Shown here: positions 35,382 through 43,641 of the stretch, piece after piece | Layout: every line of letters begins with the position of its first letter | Position numbering within the stretch: the first letter of the stretch is position 1 | Origin: a bacterium | GTDB lineage: Bacteria; Auribacterota; UBA3054 | Length of the DNA: 64,000 nt | Assembly (NCBI GenBank): GCA_017616555.1 | Contig: JAFZXZ010000032.1 | Coordinates: forward strand, 179,862-243,861 | Direction: 5' to 3' | The notes under the pieces: generated by a model | What the model was told of the DNA's origin: nothing | Database searches by the model: none | Seen by the model: the letters and a program-made list of their open reading frames with translations, nothing else | Translations under genes and position numbers: made by a program

Positions 35382-36272
35382 TTACCAGAGGTAATAATTG
35401 CCAGTCGCCACGACGTAAAGGCCTAAAAGAAGATTGGAAACGCCGTGTGCGAAGATGCACAGCGGGATGCTTTTCTTGTAGTAGTAAAGGAGGAAAATGA
35501 GGCCGCCCCAGATGAGCGCCACGAACCACCATGGGTGGGAGAGAATGAAAAAGCCCATGGCGATGAGGAAACTCTTCTTAGTGTAGAAACCGATAGGGAC
35601 TTCCTTGTATTTTTCAGCCACGCAGAACCTGGTCAGGGCGGAACGGCTGAAAAGCTCCTCGAAGAAGGGGACCATCAGCGAAGCCCCTGCGATCCTGATG
35701 GCAAGAAGAATGTTGGCCAGGACGCCGGCATCCATATTAAGATGCAGGAAATCTTTCATCTGAGCGGCGCCAACCTGAAGGATCTGGGCGGAATAGGAGG
35801 ATTTCGGCAGTTCGGAGGGAAGAAGTATCAGCGCGCCCTGCGCTTTATGGAAAGCGTCCTCGGCGAACTCGAAGCCGTAGGTCAGTGAGAGGTAGATGTT
35901 CTCGTTGCCGAAAACCGGTATCCTTGCGAACATAACTTTCCAGGCGAAGTGATAGGGAAGTATCCAGAGCACTATGCCCACAACGCCTATGGCAAAGGCC
36001 AGGAGCCAGTCGCCAAGTTTCAACCCTTTAAGCGTGAATTCCGGATAATCGCCTTTCGCAAAATAGACGCCCACGGTAAGAAGCGTCAGGACAAAGGCGA
36101 ATATGTAGGCCTGGTAAGGGTTGATTATCTTGGCCAGCACGGCCGTGCATATGCCGTAAACCACATACGGCATGATATGCGGCTGAGCGTAGGCAAGCAG
36201 TTTGCCGGTCGGCATCACTAATCGTTCTTTGGGCGGCTCGTAATCGAGTCCGCGGTTCAAGAAAGAGAACAT
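35382..36272 (-). CDS. CPBP-family intramembrane protease homologue, PEP-CTERM-type
   Basis: A 296-residue polytopic membrane protein. The CPBP (CAAX protease/bacteriocin-processing) motifs are present: E205-E206 in FFEELFSRSALTR, a histidine in FILSHPWWF, and HGVSN in the penultimate helix. The end, NLLLGLYVVATGNYYLW, resembles the subgroup of CAAX-protease-related proteins that occur with exosortase/PEP-CTERM systems. With the PEP-CTERM protein at 1-2367 this suggests a role in protein sorting, but no exosortase gene is in the window. The subgroup call is from memory of the family and is moderate. Confidence 0.75.
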   Translation of the reverse strand: MFSFLNRGLDYEPPKERLVMPTGKLLAYAQPHIMPYVVYGICTAVLAKIINPYQAYIFAFVLTLLTVGVYFAKGDYPEFTLKGLKLGDWLLAFAIGVVGIVLWILPYHFAWKVMFARIPVFGNENIYLSLTYGFEFAEDAFHKAQGALILLPSELPKSSYSAQILQVGAAQMKDFLHLNMDAGVLANILLAIRIAGASLMVPFFEELFSRSALTRFCVAEKYKEVPIGFYTKKSFLIAMGFFILSHPWWFVALIWGGLIFLLYYYKKSIPLCIFAHGVSNLLLGLYVVATGNYYLW

Positions 36273-36293
36273 CGCTGAAAAGAAAAAGAGGTT

Positions 36294-36316
36294 AAAAAAA
36301 GCCGCTTGTAGCGGCT
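36294..36316 (-). terminator. Terminator after tRNA-Ser
   Basis: On the minus strand AGCCGCT, a 3-nt loop, AGCGGCT and then seven T. It lies 11 nt after the tRNA and upstream of the CPBP gene, which would need readthrough because no other promoter is visible. Confidence 0.85.
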
Positions 36317-36326
36317 CTTTAGTTAG

Positions 36327-36419
36327 TGGCGGAGAGAGAGGGATTCGAACCCTCGATACGGTTAAACACCGTATGACGGCTTAGCAAGCCGTTGCTATCG
36401 TCCACTCAGCCATCTCTCC
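36327..36419 (-). tRNA. tRNA-Ser (anticodon GCU)
   Basis: A 93-nt gene including an encoded CCA end. The acceptor stem GGAGAGA pairs with TCTCTCC. The anticodon loop TTGCTAA gives GCU, decoding AGC and AGU. A long variable arm (catacggtgtttaaccgtat) identifies serine, and the T arm GAGGGTTCGAATCCCTC is canonical. Confidence 0.97.
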
Positions 36420-36434
36420 ACGAACTGTGAGGAA

Positions 36435-36463
36435 AGTCTATCAAAAGACCGAATCTTTTGCAA
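36435..36463 (-). promoter_or_regulatory. Promoter of tRNA-Ser
   Basis: On the minus strand TTGCAA, a 17-bp spacer ending in TGA, then TAGACT, about 16 nt before the tRNA. Divergent from the promoter of the GtrA fusion gene. Confidence 0.65.
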
Positions 36464-36472
36464 TAGCGCCTC

Positions 36473-36502
36473 TTGGTAGGCGGGCGGTTTTTTTGCTAGA
36501 AT
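36473..36502 (+). promoter_or_regulatory. Promoter of the GtrA fusion gene
   Basis: TTGGTA, an 18-bp spacer with a T-run ending in TGC, then TAGAAT. The start codon follows 28 nt later. Confidence 0.6.
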
Positions 36503-36529
36503 ATGTTCGATTTAAGGTAATCGTTACCT

Positions 36530-39500
36530 ATGGCGGAAAAAGCAAAGAAGAAAAGCACGGCCAAAGAGGTCATAGCGTACCTTGTGTGCGGCGTCCTGAC
36601 AACCGTTGTCAACGTGGCGGTTTACCACATCCTTTACAAGTTGGGATGCGGGGTGACGACTTCTGGCGTCATCTCAGTGATCTGCGCCAAGATCTTCGCC
36701 TATCTTTCCAACAAGCTTTTCGTTTTCAATTCCAAATGCGAAAACAAAAAGGAGCTCGGGAAAGAAGTCTGGCGCTTCGTACTGGCCAGAGGCCTTTCCG
36801 GCGTCCTGGACGTAGGGCTCACCACATTTTTCGCCTGGATAATCCCTAAGAATTACGAACTGGCGCTTTCTCTGGGCGGCTGCTTCTTTGTGTTCAGGAT
36901 CGTGTCGCCCGGCGTGGCGGCGAAATACATAACCCAGCCCATAGTGATAGTAGTCAATTATGTTCTGGGCAAGAGCTACGTTTTCAAGGGAAAGGAAGCA
37001 AAGACGGAGAATGCCGAAGCTTCTGAGGAAGTTCAGGAAGAGGAAATCGGAATAGAGGACAAAGAGAGCAGGCCTTTCCATACTTTCCTGATGTTAACGA
37101 TGGATTTCTTCCAGGAACAATTTTCCCGCCTTTATTCTTTCCTTTTCTCTTCCGACGAGGAGGATGGTGAGGACGCCGGCATCAACAAAGAGACTTTCTG
37201 GGAAAAATTCCTTTCTTTTATTGGCTTCTTCAGAGTTTTTGAGATCATAGATTGGGTGGCTTCACTTTTTGGAAAGAAAAAGTCCGAGGAGTATTATGAC
37301 GGTTCCTCCGGTATTTATAGCGAATCCGGACATGATGACGGTCAGGACGACACGTTTGCAGGCTCTTCTCTGAAGAGGGAGGCTATCAGTGCGAAGGGAC
37401 GAATGATCGTCAAAGTCTCAACTTACGCTCTGACTTTTTTGGTGACTATAGTTTTGATCGTTGCGTTCTGGAAGATCTCCAAGGGAATGTACCGCAGCTT
37501 CAATATGAACCAGGATCATATTTTCCGTCAGGCCCATATGTTCGAAAGTTGGCGCGACCTATTCTTCGACGAGTCCGGCGCGCGCTACGGTTCGCTTTTC
37601 GGAGCGGCCCAGATAGCCTACGCCTGGGTCTGCTCAAAGATAAATTACGCCAGGCTGGTTTCTCCCAACCAGTATGCCATGATGTCCTGCCTGGTCTCCG
37701 CAATATGCCTCTTTATCCTGGCTTTTTCCCAGACCGTGATCAGGATGCTGACAGCTTCGACGCTCATGACGTTGGGGCTTGTCTTCCTGTTGGCCGGCAG
37801 AAATCTTCTGCAGCTGGACGGCGGGCTTTTTGCGCTTCAGCTTTTGCTTCTGCTCCTGATCCTAACCACCTACCGGGCGACTGTCAGCGGCTACAGGGGA
37901 GGCTATAAATATTTTCTTATCCGCTGTCTTCTCATTTCGCTTCTGGCCGGGATGCCGGGGACGATGCCTGTCTTTGCTTTCATTTGCCTGGTCATGATCA
38001 CGCTGACTCAAGCAGTTGGCATTATCTGGAACGCTAGGAAAAAAGGATTTGGCGATTTTGTTTTCCTTGCGCTAAGCCGTTTCCTGCCACTTGCCCTGCC
38101 GATTGCCTTGCTTTGGTTTTTCTGCGGCGGGCTGGATCCTCTGAAGTATGACATTGGGGGCGATTTCTGGATCATATCATCGCCCAACCCCATAACTGTT
38201 TCGCCTTTCCTTGCGCGCACGGGTCTTCTCTGCACTGCAGCTTGTATTCTTGGCGCTCTTTTAATGTTTTTGTCGGATCTCAAACGCTGCGGGCTTTACT
38301 GCGTCCTGACAAGCGTCTTTTTCTATTTCTATCTGAGGATAGTCAAACTCGATCCCGGAACGATTGGCTACGCTTCGACGGTCTTTCTTTCAATGATCAT
38401 AGGTGCAGGCGGCATGCTTTGCGGCCAACTCCTTTCTTTGCTTTCAAGATTTTTGTGCCGCTTGTTATCCGCACCCAGGCTGCGGCCTCTGTTTGCCTCG
38501 CTGATAGTTCTGCCATTCATACTATATTTGCTAACAGCCAAAAGTTCCGGCTTTGAATCCGAGGCAAGCGATCTTTCCGAGATCACTGACAGGATCTGCA
38601 AATGCTTGGACGATTCTGTGAACGGTTTCAAAGAAGGTGATGTGCTTATTTTTCCCAAGTTGTCAAAAACCGAGGAGGTTGGCACGCCCCTTTATGATGT
38701 TCTGAATTATGAAAACAGAAGAAAAGCGGCGCGCAATTGGAAGATTCTGGAAGATTATGATTTTTCTTCGGTCAATGCAAAAGGTTATGCCTGGTGGGTA
38801 ATTGGGCTTGACAGTTCCGCAGAATTTGGCCCTGTCGGAGACATCTGCGACATCAAGGTCGCCAATGAACGGATTGCCCTGATAAAATCTAGCGTTCTGA
38901 TCCATTCAGCTCAGCAGCTGGCCGCAATGTATCTTGCGGTTTTAAACTGCGTGGATAGTCCATGGAGTCGGGAGGGCAGAGACGAAATTTGTTCGCAGCT
39001 TGCGCTTCTGCCGTTTGTTTCGCCAGACGATCTTTCATACGCAAGCTTGTTGAGGTCATACCGTCAGGGACTGATCAAAGGCTGTAAGCTCATGGAGACT
39101 GACGAACTGATGAAAAGCGGCAACTTTGCCGCCAGATGGGCCTGCGCTGCCAGAAAAAAAGATTTGAAGAGCGCTCAGCGCTATATGGATCTCACGGTCA
39201 AAGAACTTCCAGATATTGTCTTCCTATTAGAAGCTTACCGCAATTTTGGCGGAGATTTGAAGTTCATTCCGCCTTTGGAACTCGTAAACCGTTATGGGCT
39301 TTCGGAAGCAAATTTCAAGATCTTTACCGCGCTGTTTGACAAGATCTATCGCGATAGTCCCGCAAACGTTGTGTATTTTAACGAATGGGCCAATATCAAA
39401 CGCGGTTTGGCCGACGAAAGCGAAAAGGATCTCAATGAAGCTTACAAAGAGCGCTTCGCTGTCAAAAAGGAACTGGCAACGACAATAACCAATGATCTTC

Positions 39501-40129
39501 CTAGGGAAGCGGTTTATGAAGAGCCCGGAGAATGCTTGCAGAACCGCTATTTTGAGAAAGGGTTGGGTGTTTGGCGCTCGGAATCTGTAAAGGGCGAAAA
39601 ATTGCCTTCTACCTTCCTCTCCACTCCGGATCTTTGGCTGCTGGCTCAAGGCGAACCGGGAGGCCGGGCCGGAGTGGCGCAGCGTATTGAATTGGACAAA
39701 GGAATATATTTAGGGCAGGCTTATGCCAGAATCCCGGAGGGCAGGGAAGCTCCGGATGAGATCTCACTGAAATTCCGCGCTCAAAGTCTCGACGCGCCGA
39801 CCTATGCCGTCAAATGGAGAGCAGGGAGTCAATGGACTCTGGGCTATATCGTGGTGACCAACGAAGCCGATTGCCGTGCGATCTTCTACTGCGGGAGCGA
39901 AAATGTTGCGAGTCCAGGCTCCGTAGAATTTACGGATATTAGTTTCCATCGTATCGACGGGGAGCTCGAAGAGTACTTCAAGAATTCTCCAATCGGCTGG
40001 AGACTACGCCGCGAGAACGATGCTGTGGCCCTTCAGCTTGAAGAAAACGAGCTTGAACTCTTACGGCAAAAGGTTCTTACGCCGGAAGAGAGTCAGGGCG
40101 AAGAGGGGACTATTGACACTGAACACTAG
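36530..40129 (+). CDS. GtrA-domain fusion: large polytopic membrane protein with GT-C-like part
   Basis: A 1199-residue protein with an unusual layout. Residues about 12-155 form a GtrA domain (four helices, YLVCGVLTTVVNVAVYHIL), a family linked to flipping of lipid-linked sugars. An acidic linker (about 155-290) follows, then about ten helices (about 296-680). The first large loop of that part holds NMNQDHIFRQ (D329), reminiscent of the catalytic acidic loop of GT-C glycosyltransferases. A soluble helical region (about 690-1010) and a beta-rich, carbohydrate-binding-like C-domain (about 1015-1160) complete it. This suggests one polypeptide that presents and transfers a sugar in envelope glycan synthesis; that is inference. 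Confidence 0.8.
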   Translation: MAEKAKKKSTAKEVIAYLVCGVLTTVVNVAVYHILYKLGCGVTTSGVISVICAKIFAYLSNKLFVFNSKCENKKELGKEVWRFVLARGLSGVLDVGLTTFFAWIIPKNYELALSLGGCFFVFRIVSPGVAAKYITQPIVIVVNYVLGKSYVFKGKEAKTENAEASEEVQEEEIGIEDKESRPFHTFLMLTMDFFQEQFSRLYSFLFSSDEEDGEDAGINKETFWEKFLSFIGFFRVFEIIDWVASLFGKKKSEEYYDGSSGIYSESGHDDGQDDTFAGSSLKREAISAKGRMIVKVSTYALTFLVTIVLIVAFWKISKGMYRSFNMNQDHIFRQAHMFESWRDLFFDESGARYGSLFGAAQIAYAWVCSKINYARLVSPNQYAMMSCLVSAICLFILAFSQTVIRMLTASTLMTLGLVFLLAGRNLLQLDGGLFALQLLLLLLILTTYRATVSGYRGGYKYFLIRCLLISLLAGMPGTMPVFAFICLVMITLTQAVGIIWNARKKGFGDFVFLALSRFLPLALPIALLWFFCGGLDPLKYDIGGDFWIISSPNPITVSPFLARTGLLCTAACILGALLMFLSDLKRCGLYCVLTSVFFYFYLRIVKLDPGTIGYASTVFLSMIIGAGGMLCGQLLSLLSRFLCRLLSAPRLRPLFASLIVLPFILYLLTAKSSGFESEASDLSEITDRICKCLDDSVNGFKEGDVLIFPKLSKTEEVGTPLYDVLNYENRRKAARNWKILEDYDFSSVNAKGYAWWVIGLDSSAEFGPVGDICDIKVANERIALIKSSVLIHSAQQLAAMYLAVLNCVDSPWSREGRDEICSQLALLPFVSPDDLSYASLLRSYRQGLIKGCKLMETDELMKSGNFAARWACAARKKDLKSAQRYMDLTVKELPDIVFLLEAYRNFGGDLKFIPPLELVNRYGLSEANFKIFTALFDKIYRDSPANVVYFNEWANIKRGLADESEKDLNEAYKERFAVKKELATTITNDLPREAVYEEPGECLQNRYFEKGLGVWRSESVKGEKLPSTFLSTPDLWLLAQGEPGGRAGVAQRIELDKGIYLGQAYARIPEGREAPDEISLKFRAQSLDAPTYAVKWRAGSQWTLGYIVVTNEADCRAIFYCGSENVASPGSVEFTDISFHRIDGELEEYFKNSPIGWRLRRENDAVALQLEENELELLRQKVLTPEESQGEEGTIDTEH

Positions 40130-40141
40130 TTCTGGTACAAT
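40113..40141 (+). promoter_or_regulatory. Strong promoter of the structured leader and small secreted protein
   Basis: TTGACA, a 17-bp spacer ending in TGG, then TACAAT: the best promoter in the window. It overlaps the 3' end of the GtrA fusion gene. The predicted start is near 40148. Confidence 0.85.
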
Positions 40142-40147
40142 TGCCTC

Positions 40148-40345
40148 GAAAAATACTGCAGAAACAATGCAGAGTGAAAGGCCGGATAACAGCTTCGAGC
40201 GTTAAGGCCTTCAATACAGGGAAACGAGCCCTTTATCTTAGTCCGGAAGGTTCCGGGCGGGGAAACGTCCCACCGGAGGGGAGTCACAATAGTTGATTCC
40301 GTTTGGGAGACATTGTTTAAAATACCACATTTATGGAGACATAAA
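40148..40345 (+). ncRNA. Structured untranslated leader of unknown class
   Basis: About 200 nt between a strong promoter and the next ATG carry several inverted repeats. They are ctcgaa/ttcgag (40145-40150 with 40194-40199), ctgca/tgcag (40157-40161 with 40169-40173), aaggcc/ggcctt, aggg/ccct around a GAAAC, ccggaa-gg-ttccgg, and ggg/ccc around a second GAAAC. It did not match any riboswitch class I could recall. It could be a cis-regulatory leader, an mRNA-stabilising structure or an independent small RNA. Confidence 0.5.
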
Positions 40346-40987
40346 ATGAAAGCTACTAAAATCATCGTTGCTTCTTTACTCGTCATCGCTGCTATCGCTT
40401 ACGCTGCCAAGACCCCGCAGGTCTTCTGCGAAGGTTTGGAAGGTTTCTCTAAACCCGTCGTGACCCCGGTCGTCACCGTCGATGAAACCGGCTGCACCAT
40501 CGTTGACTTCGGCACCCAGCTGGGTGACAAAGGCCAGGTCCAGTTCACCACCGCCAACGGCAACATCTTCGTGAAAGCCGCTGCTGGTAAAGCCATCGCC
40601 CAGAAAGGCGGCAAGGTCACCGGCACGATCAACGGCGTGGAAGCTGGCTTCAACGGCGTCGCTCTTAAGCTGAAAGGCATCACCGTCGGCACCGTCGTCG
40701 CCGCTGGTTTGAAGTCCGCTCAGGTTGCCAATATCACCGGCAGCGTCGATGCTGGTAACTTCGCCAAGGGCACGGCCGTCAAGGCCACCACGAAGGTCGA
40801 AGGCACCTTCAAAGGCGTCTTCAAGAGCATCCAGGCTGGTCAGTTCGGCGAAGTCGAAGGCACTGGCATCACGACCCCCAAGAAGGTCGCCTTCAAAGCC
40901 AAACAGGCTGGCGGCACCATCGTTGTCACTCCTGGTCTGGTCTACACCGCCAAGAACGTGAACGTGGTCAACCCCGTGACCGAATAA
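40346..40987 (+). CDS. Small secreted protein of unknown function, probably abundant
   Basis: Start placed at the ATG at 40346 (MKATKIIVASLLVIAAIAYA) because GGAGA lies upstream and a signal peptide follows. The 213-residue product is rich in Gly, Ala, Val, Thr and Lys, with a repeating pattern of short beta segments and G-turns (GTINGVEAGFNGV, GSVDAGNFAKG, GTFKGVFKSIQAG), suggesting a beta-helix or beta-roll. Codon use is strongly biased to GTC, ACC, GGC and AAG, like the ribosomal protein genes, implying high expression. It has its own strong promoter and terminator and stands alone. A surface, structural or stress role is possible, but none is shown. Confidence 0.85.
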   Translation: MKATKIIVASLLVIAAIAYAAKTPQVFCEGLEGFSKPVVTPVVTVDETGCTIVDFGTQLGDKGQVQFTTANGNIFVKAAAGKAIAQKGGKVTGTINGVEAGFNGVALKLKGITVGTVVAAGLKSAQVANITGSVDAGNFAKGTAVKATTKVEGTFKGVFKSIQAGQFGEVEGTGITTPKKVAFKAKQAGGTIVVTPGLVYTAKNVNVVNPVTE

Positions 40988-41014
40988 GAAGCTAATTTCT
41001 AGCATTCTTTGTGG

Positions 41015-41046
41015 AAGAGACCCGCGCAAGCGGGTCTCTTTTTTTA
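41015..41046 (+). terminator. Terminator of the small secreted protein gene
   Basis: An 11-bp stem (aagagacccgc / gcgggtctctt) with a GCAA loop and a T-run. Confidence 0.92.
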
Positions 41047-41070
41047 CCTACAAAAAAAGGCCTTGGGATT

Positions 41071-41079
41071 TGCTACAAT
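41071..41079 (+). promoter_or_regulatory. Extended -10 promoter of the QueE-like gene and radA
   Basis: TGC-TACAAT, 25 nt before the start codon, with no clear -35 box. Confidence 0.6.
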
Positions 41080-41104
41080 AGAATAAAATAAAAGAGAGTT
41101 TCCT

Positions 41105-41683
41105 ATGAAAATAAAAGATATAAAGGAAGGGCTAATCGACTCCGGAACGCTCATCGGAATGCCGGCGCTTTTCCTCGCTTTGTCGGGAACTGACGATGAG
41201 GGAATGGAAAAAGGCGTGGATGAGCTCTTGGAAGCCGTTAAAAACAGTTTTAAGCGTTACGTTGTCATAGCTGGCGGGGATATAGCTGGCCAAGAGGGGG
41301 AGCTGAAGGTCCTTTTGTCCGGCATAGAGGATCTCTACTGCCATACCGTAATTGAAAGCGACGGATCCGAAATGCTCGATCTTGACGCCGACCTTTATTC
41401 TCTTTCTCTGAAGCCGCGCGACATTTGGCCGGTTGAAAACATAAACGCTTATGTTTCCGCCGGAAGAATAGTGGAACTGAAAATATACCTTGAGGATGAG
41501 ATAGACCTTAGGGAAACGCTCATAGCTCTTTCCAATCACAATGTGCCGCGCTCGGCGATCTTTTTTCTGCCGGCCGGAGACGATCTGGAAAGCTATCGCG
41601 AGAACGCGGTCTTCCTTTCTGAAGAATGCCTGAAATACGGATTCCGTCTGGGCGAACGCTTAAGATTTACTTTGGGAAAATAA
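41105..41683 (+). CDS. QueE-like radical-SAM pseudoenzyme lacking Fe-S cysteines
   Basis: A 192-residue protein that follows the layout of 7-carboxy-7-deazaguanine synthase (QueE) from end to end. EGLIDSGTLIGMPALFLALSG (from about residue 8) matches QueE's opening up to the point where QueE has the CxxxCxxC cluster motif. Here the residues are G28-T29-D30-D31-E32-G33 with no cysteine. VVIAGGD (53-59) matches the SAM-binding GGE motif, LYSLSLKP the SPK region, and the C-terminus (LPAGDDLESY...CLKYGFRLGERLRFTLG) the family end. Without the cluster it cannot do radical chemistry, so a regulatory or structural role is likely. It ends one base before radA. Confidence 0.7.
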   Translation: MKIKDIKEGLIDSGTLIGMPALFLALSGTDDEGMEKGVDELLEAVKNSFKRYVVIAGGDIAGQEGELKVLLSGIEDLYCHTVIESDGSEMLDLDADLYSLSLKPRDIWPVENINAYVSAGRIVELKIYLEDEIDLRETLIALSNHNVPRSAIFFLPAGDDLESYRENAVFLSEECLKYGFRLGERLRFTLGK

Positions 41684-41684
41684 G

Positions 41685-43094
41685 ATGGCGAAAGCGCAAA
41701 AAATATACGTCTGCCAGGAGTGCGGAGCGAAAAGCCCAAAATGGCTTGGTCAGTGCCCAAGTTGCGAAGCCTGGAACACTTTTGTTGAGGAAAAAGTTGA
41801 AGAGAACGCGACTACCCCCAATATTGTGATCTCCAGCCCGGCCCAGCCTCTTATGTCCGTTGTGTCTGCGGGTGACAAAAGGCTTCCCACCGAGATAAGC
41901 GAATTCGACCGCATCTGCGGAGGCGGCCTGGTGGCCGGACAAGTGCTGTTGGTGGGCGGCGACCCGGGAATCGGCAAGTCGACGCTGCTTCTGCAGATCG
42001 CGGAAGCCTTGGCCAAACCGGGCAGGGAAGTGCTCTACGTTTCCGGCGAGGAATCCCAGGCGCAGGCCAAGATGAGGGCCGAGCGCCTCAACATCAAGAA
42101 TCCCGACATCTGGATCATGGCGGAGACGAACCTGGCGGCTTTCCTGCAGGAAGCCAAGAACCGCAAACCGGCCATACTGCTGGTGGACTCCATACAGGTC
42201 ATGTACGATCAGGAGATAGGCAGCGCGCCGGGAAGTGTGGCGCAGGTGAGGGAATGCACGGCCGCGCTCGTCAGGTTCGCCAAGAAGGAAATGATAACGA
42301 CCATAATCGTCGGCCACGTGACGAAATCGGGCGCCATTGCGGGACCCAGGGTAATGGAGCACCTTGTCGATACGGTATTGTATTTTGAAGGCGAACGGCA
42401 CAATATTTACCGCATCTTGAGAAGCGTCAAGAACCGCTATGGCTCGACCGACGAGATAGGCGTTTTCGAGATGACGGGAAAGGGCCTGGTGGAAGTAAAG
42501 AACCCATCTGCGATATTCCTGGCGCAAAGATTGAGCAAGAACAGCGGTTCGGCCGTCGGCACGTCGCTGGAAGGCACCCGCCCAATACTTATGGAAGTCC
42601 AGGCGCTCTGCGCCAAGGCGCCCTATGGAACTCCGGCCAGGAAAGCCCTGGGCTGCGATCCAATGAGGCTTCTTTTGCTTCTGGCGGTCCTGGAAAAACG
42701 CATAGGAATCCCGATCAGCGCACATGACGTTTACGTCAACATCGCCGGCGGTCTGAAGATCGATGAGCCCGGGATGGATCTTGCGCTCCTGGCCGCTGTC
42801 GCATCCTCTTATTTCGACGTCTGCGTGGCGGACGACACCGTTCTGATCGGCGAAGTCGGCTTGGGCGGGGAAGTCCGCGCCGTAAGCCAGATCGAGCGCC
42901 GCGTCATGGAAGCCATAAGACTCGGTTTCAAGCGCTGCGTGATGCCGGCGCACAATCTGAAGAGTTTCAGGGAAAAAGGCAAGTCTGAAGTGGAGTGGAA
43001 CGGCATGACTTTAGTGGGCTGCGCCGACGCGGCCCAGGCCATAAGAGCCGCACTCCCCAATCTTGTTGACAAGCGGGGAAATCATCCCGAATAG
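41685..43094 (+). CDS. radA: DNA repair protein RadA
   Basis: A RecA-like branch-migration helicase of 469 residues. The N-terminal zinc finger uses C10, C13, C24 and C27. Walker A is GDPGIGKSTLLLQ, and the RadA-specific motif appears as KNRYGSTDEIG. The C-terminal Lon-like domain (about 290-460) is complete. It starts one base after the pseudoenzyme gene, which suggests coupled expression. Confidence 0.96.
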   Translation: MAKAQKIYVCQECGAKSPKWLGQCPSCEAWNTFVEEKVEENATTPNIVISSPAQPLMSVVSAGDKRLPTEISEFDRICGGGLVAGQVLLVGGDPGIGKSTLLLQIAEALAKPGREVLYVSGEESQAQAKMRAERLNIKNPDIWIMAETNLAAFLQEAKNRKPAILLVDSIQVMYDQEIGSAPGSVAQVRECTAALVRFAKKEMITTIIVGHVTKSGAIAGPRVMEHLVDTVLYFEGERHNIYRILRSVKNRYGSTDEIGVFEMTGKGLVEVKNPSAIFLAQRLSKNSGSAVGTSLEGTRPILMEVQALCAKAPYGTPARKALGCDPMRLLLLLAVLEKRIGIPISAHDVYVNIAGGLKIDEPGMDLALLAAVASSYFDVCVADDTVLIGEVGLGGEVRAVSQIERRVMEAIRLGFKRCVMPAHNLKSFREKGKSEVEWNGMTLVGCADAAQAIRAALPNLVDKRGNHPE

Positions 43095-43119
43095 CTGGCG
43101 CTTAGTCCGCGGCGTAATA

Positions 43120-43128
43120 TGGTATAAT
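43120..43128 (+). promoter_or_regulatory. Extended -10 promoter upstream of the recN run
   Basis: TGG-TATAAT, 48 nt before the next start codon. The -35 region has no clear match. Confidence 0.6.
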
Positions 43129-43176
43129 GAAACAATATAACTGAAAAACTAATTATCCCAACACCAAGGACGAAAA

Positions 43177-43635
43177 ATGAAAAAACTTTTTCTGTTTGTC
43201 GGTATCGCCGCTTTGATCTTCTCCGGCGCCGTTTTGGCTGAAGAGAACACCTCCACCAACCAGTGGACTTGCAAGAATCTTGTTTACGGCCCTGCCAACA
43301 TTGGTTATTCCATTGCGCTTCCGCTTGGAATGGGCATAACCAGTTCCGCCATGAATTACCAGATCGCCGACGACGATTGGCGTTCCGCCATTACGCTTCC
43401 TTATTCTATGCCGGCTGGCTTTGTATGCGGAGCAGTCTACGGGACATTCCTGACGCCTATTTATTTGCTGGAAGGCATTTTCGACACTCTTACGCTCGGC
43501 TACTTCTATCCTGAGCATTCCGACTGGATGGCCAATTACTTGAACCACACTTACGCCGCGGTCGGGAAATTCATCAGCAAAGAAGAGCCGCCTGAGGCTA
43601 AAGTAGTCGAAGAAGAGAAAGAAGAAACAAAGTAA
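43177..43635 (+). CDS. Small exported protein of unknown function
   Basis: A 152-residue product with a signal peptide (about 1-21). Two hydrophobic, glycine-rich stretches (about 38-60 and 78-110: YSMPAGFVCGAVYGTFLTPIYLLEGIFDTLTLG) are followed by an acidic Glu/Lys tail. The pattern of an N-terminal KNL..G.ANIG segment and a late G..YG...TLGYF block is faintly like the small exosortase-associated family TIGR04073, but I am not confident. It shares a transcript with recN. Confidence 0.7.
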   Translation: MKKLFLFVGIAALIFSGAVLAEENTSTNQWTCKNLVYGPANIGYSIALPLGMGITSSAMNYQIADDDWRSAITLPYSMPAGFVCGAVYGTFLTPIYLLEGIFDTLTLGYFYPEHSDWMANYLNHTYAAVGKFISKEEPPEAKVVEEEKEETK

Positions 43636-43641
43636 AAGGGA

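Noticed and set aside
40148-40345. RNase P RNA, tmRNA, SRP RNA, cobalamin or c-di-GMP riboswitch
   Set aside because: None of the conserved sequence blocks of these RNAs could be found; kept only as an unclassified structured leader.
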